Shown here in pieces: positions 1 through 11,000 of a stretch of 64,000 nucleotides of DNA. The stretch spans positions 33,347,036-33,411,035 of the forward strand of contig OX578281.1 of the NCBI GenBank assembly GCA_951217055.1, given 5' to 3'. The notes under the pieces were generated by a model. It was not told the DNA's origin and ran no database searches. It was given only the letters and a program-made list of their open reading frames with translations. Every line of letters starts with the position of its first letter. Within the stretch, counting starts at the first letter, position 1. A program made the translations under genes and the position numbers. The DNA comes from Gerris lacustris (taxonomy: Eukaryota > Arthropoda > Insecta > Hemiptera > Gerridae).

Positions 1-118
1 ACATGTGCGACAATTAGTGTGAATGAGTCTATGATGGATCAGTGGGAATGGATTTAAAAATAACATTCAAAACAAAACAACAGAGAGGGAAAGATAATTT
101 ATATATAAATAATTACTA

Positions 119-472
119 GATAAAAATAACTTTTTATATACTACGTTTTTAAATTTTCTGTTGACTAAATAAAAAATCATAAATTTGAAACCTGTCTCAA
201 TGAAGATTGTAATATGGGTCATGTCAAAACAATAAATAAAACTTCCAGATTTCTTCCAAACTAACTTTCCATACAGCAAAATTTGCTGAATACTTGAATT
301 AAATTCTGCTGAAAGATGGCTAAAAGTAATAAAATAATGCATTGTCATCGTGTTCTGAGCTATTCTGAAAGTTTCAAATGTCTAGCTACTCGGGATGTTA
401 GTTCAAATTCGATTGGAAGATTTTTACTGGACAAACAAACAAACAAACAAGAGAGCAAGCTAATAAAAACGT
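119..472. repeat. Dispersed repeat family B, partial copy 1
   Basis: This block is closely similar to 29599-30187 and 58815-59533. Shared landmarks, in order, are an ACTTTTTATA stretch, a segment around CAGCAAAATTTGCTGAA, TGCATTGTCATCGTGTTCTGAGC, and a short (ACAA)n tail at about 433-450 followed by AAGCAAGCTAATAAAAACGTA. This copy lacks about 200 bp present in copy 2. The simple-sequence tail at one end fits the 3' end of a LINE-type element, but no reverse transcriptase is visible, so the class is inferred. Confidence 0.6.
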
Positions 473-1081
473 AAGTAACAAAATGTTTCTCATGATTCAA
501 ATTGATCCCAAAAGCCTTAATCATTACCATCGATAAATAGTTTCAAAACCTAAAGTGGTAAGCTATTTAAATAGAATAAACTAGATGCAAACTTTGAATA
601 GTTCTACAATTTAAATTCCAAACCAAATCTCTATTATGAAATACCTTTTCCTTATTAAACATTCCATTCTGTTTAAGGCACCGTCGGAGACTACCTGCCT
701 CAATGTAAAGAGGGTAGACATCCTTTTAAGCCTATGTAAGGTAAAATTATGACCTTTACTGGGAAACTAGGGTATCTGAAGCGCTCCATTACCGACCCAT
801 TCCTGAATTCTTGGAGATTATCCAACTTAGAAAATGAAATAGGTTTCCTAAAACTTGGACAAGCATTTTTTTGTTGTTTTCCAACAGTATACTACTGTTT
901 CACTGGTTTATATCTGTTATAATAAAAATAGAGCCATTAACGGTCACATCTTGCAAAGCAATTTACATATTTTACCTAGTATAAAAAAACAAACTTAATG
1001 TTATATAAAACGGCAAACATGTTAATCTTTATATTAATTTATGATCGGAATAGAGTAAACTGATATAATTCTATAACAATA

Positions 1082-1085
<4 letters not shown>
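473..1085. other. AT-rich stretch, nothing recognised
   Basis: No open frame with coding character, RNA gene or repeat that I can match elsewhere in the window was seen here. It lies upstream of the CUB-domain gene and could hold unrecognised promoter or 5' untranslated sequence. Confidence 0.4.

Positions 1086-1138
<53 letters not shown>
1086..1138. repeat. (AT)n microsatellite
   Basis: About 26 uninterrupted AT dinucleotides. The long isoleucine-tyrosine ORF that runs through it on the - strand is an artefact of the repeat. Confidence 0.95.
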
Positions 1139-1143
<5 letters not shown>

Positions 1144-1279
1144 TATTGACTTTGAGAAAGATCCAATAAATCGAATTAGAAACCAAGTGACATAATATAT
1201 TATGTTAGTATGTTTAATATCGGTCACATAATATTTAACAACAAATTTTAAAGTAAAATAACTAAAATAATGATCGTGT

Positions 1280-1405
1280 CCTTCCGTTACCTTCAGTAAG
1301 CCCAGAATCAATACATGAATACCACTTTATATTAAATATTTTTACATATTTAATATAAATTGGTATTCATGTATGGCTTCTGAGCTTACCGAAGGTAACG
1401 GAAGG
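1280..1405. repeat. Hairpin of two family A termini
   Basis: Two arms of about 44 bp (1280-1323 and 1361-1405) are near-perfect inverted copies around an AT-rich loop. The outer part of each arm (CCTTCCGTTACCTTCRGTAAG) is the terminus of the dispersed family seen at 12935-13345, 27566-27600, 58276-58309, 58700-58735 and 61391-61420. Two family ends meeting head to head suggests a foldback derivative. Confidence 0.75.
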
Positions 1406-1598
1406 AGAAAAAAAATATTATTTTTGCCTCCAAATTCAAAAATTCCAAGACAGAAATCCTGTCCAGGCATCAGGGAATGGATATTTTATACCACGTAATA
1501 TTTGAAAACATACTACCACGTATATATGCATAAAGGAATTAACTTGCAATCAGTCTTGCAAAGGTAGCTAAAATGACTGTACAAAATTAATTAGTAAT

Positions 1599-2156
1599 AG
1601 TACTTTACGCGTCTAGTGCGGAAAGAAGTATTTTGCATGCGAGGGTGGAGTTTAGTAGCGACAGCGAGAGTAGTAAAACCACGCGAGCAAAGAAAAATGC
1701 AGTTTTCGCACGAGTTGCGTACCGTACCTTGTCTACGATTGTGGATTTTAATACTTTTTTTTTTTTAATAAACTTCCTGTATGTAAGTTCGTATTTCTTA
1801 TTTGATAAAGATGACATTAATTCATTGTTTCTATTTTGTGCTGAATTAATTATTTCGGGAGGCGTATTATTCTCCTCATTCTTTTCATAATCACTTAAAT
1901 CACTCATGTTTTTCACTAAAAACTCGATGTAAACAGTTACTTTTATTAAACAAACAGCAAAATAGTTTTGTTAAATGTAAACAAACTCGCTAATCGTGCG
2001 TTAAGGTGAAGAATTTCTCTTTTATCCGCACTAGGGCTAGAAAAGAGAAGAATTATGAACGCGCATGCGCAATGAATACAGCTACGAAAATAATCACTAT
2101 CTACGCATCTAAACAGAGATATAATGTTTATGTTTCGTATCAATCGTAGATAAAAA
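1599..2156 (-). mobile_element. Degraded element with recombinase-like ORF, copy 1
   Basis: This 558-bp block matches 3653-4210 over its whole length, and its left part matches 13709-14064. On the - strand it reads as a promoter/5' end followed by a start codon at 1916. A palindromic GCGCATGCGC site lies at 2061-2070, about 150 bp upstream of the ATG. The other end carries the AGTACNTTACGYGTCTAGTGCG terminus shared by all three copies. It looks like an element fragment that kept the 5' end of a gene. Confidence 0.65.
1755..1916 (-). pseudogene. 5' fragment of an element-encoded protein, recombinase-like
   Basis: The first 54 codons look like real coding sequence: an acidic N-terminus (MSDLSDYEKNEENN), then a segment ending NKKYELTYRKFIKKKK. 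The same protein segment occurs in the copy at 13830-14027 (NSAQNTNNELMSYLSKEKYE), so the reading frame was under selection in the source element. The basic KxxYExTYRxF pattern resembles the N-terminal part of tyrosine-recombinase-like proteins common in insect genomes; that family call is from memory and tentative. After codon 54 the frame runs into the non-coding element end. The copy at 3861-3990 is frameshifted. Confidence 0.4.
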
Positions 2157-3652
2157 CATTTACATTATAGAAATATTTACTTTGGGCAGTAATATTGTTC
2201 TTCTTGTTTCATTGTTTTTTTTTTGTAATTAGATCTTTCCTTAATAGTTTATAATTTAGTTATTGAATTTTTCAATAGAAAAATTATTATTATTATTATT
2301 ATTCAATTTATGAAAAAAAAAGTCTACTTTTGTTTGTGAATTTTTAAAGAACGATTTTTTTTAAAGCCCGTGATTTAAAATATTCCAATACAGAAATCCG
2401 TGGTAGGCATCTAGAAGTATTTTTTGTCCCATAACATTCTGACCTGTTGGTCTGTCCAACATTTTAACGACTCTTAAATGATCTCAACGATATCTTAAAA
2501 ACAACTCGTCCGATTATAATAAATAATATCAATGGCTGTAAAAGCATAAAATCATTCAAGTATTATGCCATACAAGTTATGTTTTTCAATCCTCAGTTCA
2601 AAGTAGTATTTTAATTGGCTGACAGGAAGGGGTAAAAATATTGAAGACTATTCAATTTTATTGGCTATATTTTGTTGGTTGTTGTTGCACCAAATTGTTA
2701 ATGTAAACATTTTGTGCTTTTTTAATAAAAAAACAAAAGCTGCTAAAGAAGTTAATACAGGGAACACACCACTAAATACTATATAGATATAACTAATAAT
2801 ACTTAATTGTTTTGACGTAACTCGAGTTTTTTAATTTTATTTAACTATATTTGATGAGTTAACTCTACTTTTTACAGCAGACATCCCCCAATTTCAATTG
2901 CAGACTAAGTAAAAAGTTTCTTTCAAGAAACTAAGTTTTTACATATATTTTTAAAAATAATATGATAAAACCAATATATCACAATATTAACAAGAGAGAA
3001 AGAAATTGTTTAAAAGAAATGGAAGGGAACTGTAAAAATCTCTGCTAATTAGTTTGGTACTTAGCTTGCACGCGTTCTATTACGTACTTTAATGATGTTA
3101 TGGTTTTGCAGACCATTATTGTCTAATTTTCAATCGGATAAATGATAAGATTTTGCAGGATTCTTTCTAATGTGAGGTTTCATTGACCTTACACAACTTA
3201 TATACGGATCTATACAAATGGTGGTGACATTCCAAGATAAATTATTACTTTAACTTGGGAGGTTTACAAAACTGAATCATTTATCTTCTTATCCAAACCA
3301 ACTGTCATATTATGACGTGGTACTGAAATCCTTAAAATGTTAATATTTTATTTCTTTCAATGTGCATTTTAATTATAAACTTAATAGCGAGAATAACGTT
3401 TTTGTCTATAAAAAAAGCCGATCAGTCTATTACAATATTTCTTATATTGTAGAAATACCAATATTTATTTTTATTTTGATTATTCCAATGATTACGTAGT
3501 TCGAATTTATGATACGGCTAGGATGCAACATTCCCTCCTGCCATATTTTTATTCTTGTTCCTAGTTAAATGATGATTCTCAAATTGAATGTATATACAGA
3601 TAATTTGAACTATAGAGGTAGAACAAAATTTTTTTGAAATAGACATTTACAA
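2157..3652. other. Non-coding, scattered repeat pieces
   Basis: No gene is visible. About 2380-2560 and 3055-3130 are diverged pieces of dispersed family A (compare GACAGAAATCC at 1450 and the 12935-13345 copy). A (TTA)n run lies near 2286-2304. The rest is AT-rich without recognisable features. Confidence 0.45.
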
Positions 3653-4210
3653 TAGTACATTACGTGTCTAGTGCGGAAAGTAGCATTTTGCATGCGAGTG
3701 TGGAGTTTGCACCCGAGCGATAGCGAGGGTAGTAAAACCACACGAGCAAAGCAAAATGCCGTTTTCGCACGAGTTGCGTACCGTACTTTATCTACGATTG
3801 TTGGATTTTAATAATAAATACAGAAAAAAATTAATAAACATCCTGTATGTAAGTTCGTATTTCTCTTTTTATAAAGATGACACTAATTCATTAGTTGTAT
3901 TTGTGCCGAATTAATTATTTCGGCAGGCGTATTATTCTACTCATTTTCGTCTCATCACTTAAATCGCTCATTGTTTTTCACTAAAAGCTCTATATAAACA
4001 GTTACTTTAATTAAACAAACAGCAAATTAGTTTTGTTAGGAGTAAACAAACTTGCTAATCGTGCGTAAAGGTGAAGAATTCTTCTTCGGCGGAAAAAAGA
4101 GGAATTATAAAAAACGCGCATGCGCAATGAATACAAGTACGTAAAGAATCACTTTCCACGCATCTAAACAGAGATACAATGTTTATATTTCGTATCAATC
4201 GTAGGTAAAA
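3653..4210 (-). mobile_element. Degraded element with recombinase-like ORF, copy 2
   Basis: A full-length match to 1599-2156 and the same length. The start codon region (ATG AGC GAT TTA AGT GAT on the - strand, near 3970) is kept, but the next codons have lost bases relative to copy 1, so the protein frame is broken. The GCGCATGCGC palindrome is retained at 4116-4125. Its relation to copy 1 argues for spread of this 558-bp unit as such. Confidence 0.65.
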
Positions 4211-4871
4211 TTGTTTTCTAATCCTCAGTTCAAAGTAATTGTTGAAAATATCTTCATAACAGTAATGGTCGGTACCAATGGACTACAGAGTCCCTAGTTT
4301 TCTAGAATAGGCTACAATTTTAGCTTGCATAAGCTTAAAAGGTCCGACTTAGTCTCTAACAGAATGCTATGTTTAGTAAGGTGAATGTATTTTATCGCAG
4401 TGGTTTTGATAAATAATTTAAAATACTATTCTATAAAGTTTGTTGTTACGTGAAAACCGATTTATCACGCTGTCATGAATAACATTCTAATCTCTATGTT
4501 ATTCTTAATGTTCCGTTTGTCAGAAATCTATTCATCTCCTTATATTGAAGTTTACACGAATTCTTACATAATCTTAATCTGTTTGTGCAACTCCTCTCCT
4601 CTCAGTCTATTACAGGATGTCTGAAGAGGCAGTAGCTTAAATATCTGTTGTTGCAAACTTTAGTAATGTCTACTTTTTTAACAAGCTAAGGAAATAAAAA
4701 TAATTTTAGCATGTGAGTATTATAATGATGATACATTTCAGAAGCATGAACATAACTTATCTGAGTCACAAATAAACAAGTGTATGATATTACACTAGAA
4801 GAAATATCTATTTTTCTTTGTAATATGCAATATTATATAGGATTAAGTTCAACTTTGTTTTACTATTGCAG
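4211..4871. other. Upstream flank / possible intron, no feature seen
   Basis: AT-rich sequence ending in a pyrimidine-rich tract and an AG at 4870-4871 that serves as splice acceptor for the first visible CUB exon. No upstream coding exon or promoter was recognised. Confidence 0.4.
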
Positions 4872-5028
4872 GTAGCAACTCTGATTGCAGAAAACATGCA
4901 GATAGCAGCAGCGAGTGTGACTGCGAATTTACATCGGAAGGACAAACGATGTCTGGTCAGTTCTTCTCGCCGGGCTACCCGTCAGGTTATAGGGCAAATA
5001 AAATCACTCGATACTGCTTTACAGCTAA
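4872..5028 (+). CDS. CUB gene exon 1 of those visible (start of CUB1)
   Basis: The acceptor is TTGCAG and the donor AA|GTTAGT. Two bases complete a codon begun in an unseen upstream exon. It encodes a Ser/Cys-rich lead (CRKHADSSSECDCEF) and the CUB opening SGQFFSPGYPSGY, with the second cysteine in RYCFTA. An exon ending in a single trailing base must precede it. Confidence 0.8.
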
Positions 5029-8000
5029 GTTAGTCTTAATTATTTTTCTATACGTTCAATACTTTTTTTTTTAATATAATTCTAAATTATTTGCTATATT
5101 ATTAAAGGAATTGCCACTGCTTTTTATCATACGATTTTACCGGTTTAGTGCACTGTCAATGATTAGCTTAAAATATTAAAGGTATAATCGACTTCCCAAG
5201 TAATCCTACCCCACCGACTTACAACCTACCATACCTACTTTGAACCTGGTTCTATTGAATTAGATCCAGTTTGTTTTGTGAATGGATTCCAGCAAATAGA
5301 GTGCTTTACATGCCCGGTTGGGAATACAATACTCTAACTGGAAGGGCCCCAGGGTAATAAAATCCACCATAGTTTAAACCAGATTCTGCTATCCCAGTGC
5401 AATTGTCCAGTTAGACAAAAGTAAAGAGGCGATAAACTATTCCATATAAATTTGTTCTCCATTCAAGAGACTCGTTAAATTTAACAACTTAACTTTGTGA
5501 AATCAGTATATATGCTATTTTCATTCTAAATATATAAATATATGCTGATTTTAAATATTTTCTATTTATAGGTACAATTTTAATGCATTATTATTGATAC
5601 TTAAAAAAAATAAAAAAATAATGTTCACTGGAATGATTAATTGCTTGCCTTTGTCTTTACTACTACTTTATTAATTGTTAAACTACTACCTAATACTACT
5701 AAGACCTACAGAAAACCCGTTTAACACAAAACTGAGGGGACCGATATATTATTTCGTGTTAAAAAATTTTTGTTTCAAACGATGCATACAAAAAGATCAA
5801 TATTTTCGATGTCGTTTTATTAATTTACACTTATAGGTATACGTTTTGCTTTGTATTTGTATTGTCCAACACTTTATATTATGCACTAACACTATTTATA
5901 TATAAAATTATTATATGATATGCACATACATGAGAAGGTATGTATAAATATAATGAAAACAATAAACAAAATGATAAATGAACTGAAAAAAAATTTACTT
6001 CAATCTGTTCAATATTTGTCTCAATTTATCTGCCATTTTACACGTTAAAAAAGTTTTTATTTAAAATACACAAAAAATGAAATTCACCGAATTTGACACA
6101 CAATTTACCGACTAGATTAGATAGGTGTAAAGGTGTAATTCAGTGAGTTAAACAGAAACCGTTGTCACAAGGGGGGGGGGGGGTTTGTTTCGATAAACAT
6201 TATCGTTTCGTCTAACTGGTCTCGGTATTTCGGGGGTGGGGGGATTTTAAAGGGCTCTCGCCTGGGTGCCTCATTTTTATTCCCCCTCTACATTCTCGCC
6301 GGCTTAAATATGGTGTATGTTCCGAGAAGCGAACAATTTTCGTGGTAAGCGATTTTTTGTTTCGTGTTAAAAGAAATTTATGAAAATACCTACTTTTTTG
6401 CCGTGAAGGCAGTATTATTTCGTTTTAACCGATTTCTCATGTTAAGCGTATTCGTCTAAAACAGTTTTAACTGTATTCCTCAATAATGATTGCATCAATA
6501 GATAAAGTAGCTAATTCATTTTTAATTCCCTATAACCTCATCGATCAGGTTATTGCATAATAGAAGGACTATATTGTACAAAATAGCATCAATTTTTTTT
6601 TTTTTTTTATAAATTTATCTATCAGCCAACACTTTCCCATAGAAATATTTATTTTTCATTGTTACATTTTAATCGCAACTCTGGCTGATTTAGATGAAGC
6701 AATAGTTATGAATGCACAAAGTATGCCTACTCGTTTATGTCATTTTTTTAGATATAGTTCTGAAATATATAAAAGTATCTATAATGTATAAAATAAAGTT
6801 GAAAAATACAGATACAAATAAATAACACACACTGTTATAAATGAAGATATAAACTGGATAGTTACTAAATAAATATATAGATATTCTTGAGTTATTTCTC
6901 TAGGAAGATAGGAGGAAGGACACTAGAAACTTTTATAGAGAAATTGGCCATGCGATTCACTTCCACTTCGGTCAATACTTTTTGTTGATCTAGCCTTAAC
7001 CACCCCTGGTATTTCATTTTATCCCCTTCTTGTGGTAAAGTTTCTACTACACACCCTGACTATAAAAATTGAAAAATATAATACATAATATGTATTTTTC
7101 AATAAATTTTATTCAATAATTGAGTAACTAAAGATTATGAAAACCAAACATATTAATGACCTTAAGTAATAATCAAGATATGGTGGTGTTCTTAATTCTT
7201 TCAACAGACTTCTTTCTCTACTTCAACATTAACAGACCATAATAATGAGACTACTAAAAAACGATAAAAGAAAATTGTTAAAACTGCCTTCGAACGACAA
7301 GTAAATTTTAAATAGGAGAACATAATTTGTATTTTTAGATTTTTTGTCTGTGATCTATTCTATTTCTACTTGACAATCCTTTTTTTATTTATAGTTCTTT
7401 ATTATTTTACTATTCAATCGATAGTCAAACTTTTTTTATTCTAATATTTATTAGGAGAAGGTGTAGCAATGGTTGAGAATGTTATAGTATACTTATTATA
7501 TCTACGATACTTCCAAGTAATTTGTGTGGTGAATTATTACCTTCTATTTTACTCAAATTTTTATTTTTTTATGTCAAAGTAGAAGTCAAAACTATCACCA
7601 CAGTCATAATACCACAGTTAAACAGTAGTGGTTAATTACCCTATTTTGACCATATTTTGCTTCTAATTATCTATATAAGATCTATAGGGTATTAAAAGAG
7701 AACATGTCGTTACCCCCTGATTCTGCTTACAGCATAAGGAGTTAACAGGTTTGTTCCAACCACACTTCAAACTAGTTCCAAACTAGTTTAAAACTGTACG
7801 ACACATGCGCATTAGCGAAAAACGATCAATTGTGGCCGTTGCGCATGCGTCGGACAGTCATACCAGTTTGAAGTGTGGTTGGGACAAACCTACAGTGTTT
7901 TATTTTAATACCCTGTAGACCTTTAAAAGATAATTAATTAAAATTAGTAGTTTCTACTGAGGTCTCGCAGAACTTACTCGTAGTAATAAAATGAATCTCA

Positions 8001-11000
8001 AAGATAATTTAGTAAATTTTTTGTTCACTTATGAAAAAACCTACTAAATTGGTCTATTCCGGTCCGTATGAAGCATAAGCTAATACAAAATTGACTAATA
8101 TTCTAAGTTTTATTCACTACTTTTGTATGTCACTTATGCCTCTCATTGCATCACAGTAGTGAATTTCATTGAAGTCGTACCACAGGAATATTGCTTAGTC
8201 AATCAATATTTTTCATCTTAGACCATACTTCTTAGTCATTACTTCAGTGTGAGCCAATTGCTTAAGGTAAAGAAAAAGTCTGAAACAGGCAAAAAAAATC
8301 TTTTCTTTAAAGGTTTTATAGAGGTTCAGCATAAAACCCATAAAAATGGAATGATAATTATCCTCCCTTGGAAACAATAGGTACTTGAGCTTTCAATCTC
8401 AAACTTTATCGTAAACTGCGTCAACCTGTATTGTCAAACTCTTATTACTCCATTTCAACAAGGGTCCTTTAAAGTTCTATACTTCTCACGTTAGTAACAA
8501 GTTTTCTACTTAACTCACGTAAATACGTTAAACATTTGCCATACTTCCTGCTATAAGTTAGTTAATAGCATTGTCTATATTATAAAAGTACTGGCCAACG
8601 TTTAATAAGTACAACATTGTAAAATCTTCTTCTCTTTACGTATCTACAAACTAATTATATTTCCAATAACCTAGGTAAAACAGTGTTGGCACTTTAAGAA
8701 TAAAAATCATTTTTTATAAATAGAGTAGTTTTAATAAAACATAGTAATTTATGCACCTAGGGAGTAAAGTAAGACATTATTCCTGGAGCGAATAAGTTGG
8801 AAGGAACCACGGTCCCTAAATCCCGAGGCGAAGCCGAGGGAAATTACGCTTATTAGCTCCCGAGGAGCAGCCGAGAGATAATCATCGCGAGGGGAATTAT
8901 AGCACTTTACTCCCGAGGTACATAAATATTTTATTTCCAGTAGGGAGAAAATACTCATTTTCATCCATTGCACAATTTTAATTTATTATTTTAATAAATA
9001 ACAATAATTGTTAGCACTTATAGTAGCAGATATAAGAGATTCAATATTAAAAACAAATAAGAATTGCAATTAATCACAAATATAAGATTATTTAGATGCA
9101 GGTTTGATGCAATGAAAACAATGTCGAAAATGCAGTGTCGCCAACCTGATTTCAACAACTTTAACATTAGCCAGTCATTCTCTAAAATTTATAAAACAAT
9201 TAAGTTGGCAATCCTTCTTTCTCGCCCTACTTTTACTTTTTCTCCCTACTTTTGAGTTCAAGGAAGAAAATACTTACTTTAGTCCCTCTAAATTAATCCA
9301 AAATCATAACTTTTTCTTCCTACTGGAGATAAAATTTAATGTTTATTATCAACACTGCTTTTAATCTCCCAGCTGCATTGCAAATCATTCTACGATGTTT
9401 TGTTTAATTTTGTTTAGCTTTCGTTGAACTTTTTTCTTTTTTTTTATTACTTTAAAAGGGATTAACTATTGTTTTAGTCATTTAAATAATTTATATTATT
9501 TTATTTCTGTAATAAATTCGTTTAATAAAGAAATAAAAATGTTTTCTTTGTTGAATAAATCTTATACAGCTCTTTTTCTGGAGATAAAATTTTGTATGTA
9601 CCTCGAGAATAATCCATTTTTATTCCATTGTTATAATTATCTCACTCGGGAGCTAATTGGCATTAATCCCGGCTTCACCTCGGGAATTGAGATAACTAAC
9701 CTTTATTGTCAAGGCAACAAATCCCGAGGCGAAGCCGAGGCTTTGAGGAATCAACTCAGTCATGCGGGAAATAATATCTTACATCATTCCCTAGGTGCTA
9801 ATAAATAACTATTATTTATTCAAAGATGCCTGCTACATTTCTTGCAGTAATTCGTCTTATCAGAATGAAAGTAAATACGTCGAAACCGAAAAATATATAA
9901 AAGTTTTTTAGAAATTTATTTTAAATTATACATTTCACGAAAGAGGCTTGACTTTTTATTTTGAAACTCAGGAAAGAAGACAATGAGATCTACTTTTCTT
10001 GACAAAGTTTGTTGTCCAACAAAGTTAGGGAGAACCCATTTCTCGCATCCTGTCACATCCAGCCATTTTCACTTCTTCAGATATTCACACTTGTTTTGAA
10101 CTTTATAAACTTAAATAAAGTTTCAACTAAAAAATGACAGCGTAACTTATGCATAATTAAATTATACAGATAATAATCTATAAATCTTTATTGTTCTTGG
10201 CGTGAACATGAAATAAAAAATCAATAACTTAATTAGAATAACAACGTATGGAATTTATCATTATTTTGTTTATCTCTTTCAACAGTCAAAGCCGAAATAA
10301 AATAGCATATATAGAGAAACTGTTTTACTTACAGTGTTTTAAGTGTGAGTATTTTTAATTATTATAAGTGTGTTTTTGAGAGAAATCAACTACAAAACGG
10401 CGGCATAGCTCCGTAATTAATTCTTGCTTTGGCTACAAAATATCTTCCTCGTTTATTTAATTGCAAATGCACTTACAAAGGGTGAAGAAAAGGCTCTGCT
10501 CGACAAAAAATACAAAACAAATCATTAAAGATATATTATTTATATTTTATCAAAAACTTTTTTGACGATTTCGATGAATTTTTTTTTTTAGGGAGTTGCA
10601 AGTACGCTGTATCACTCAGCTTCGACGATCCCCCTACACTAACTTAGTTAAAATCGATTGAGTTAATTAGATTGAATTAGCTTTCTCATAAGAGCAAACC
10701 ATAAAAGAGTAAAATTAATGAATTTGACGTTACGATTTCATCTGCCTTTGTACATAAAGCCAGAATAATTATTATACGAAGACCAAAGGCTCTTCATTTA
10801 AGTAAACATAAAATAAGAGAAGCACAAACAGAATGTTTACTCGTTCTAACAGATTGCTGCAGCTAGAATCAACACCAGCCCTACACCGTCTGCAAATAAT
10901 TACTAGACTTAAAAAATTAATTAAATAAGTGTTAATTAAACGTAATTGTCTTTTTTAACACTTCGCTACTTGTTTAATGTATGTTTGTTATTACGTTAGG

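Noticed and set aside
1039..1311. 90-codon - strand ORF with a long Ile-Tyr run
   Set aside because: Translation of the (AT)n microsatellite.
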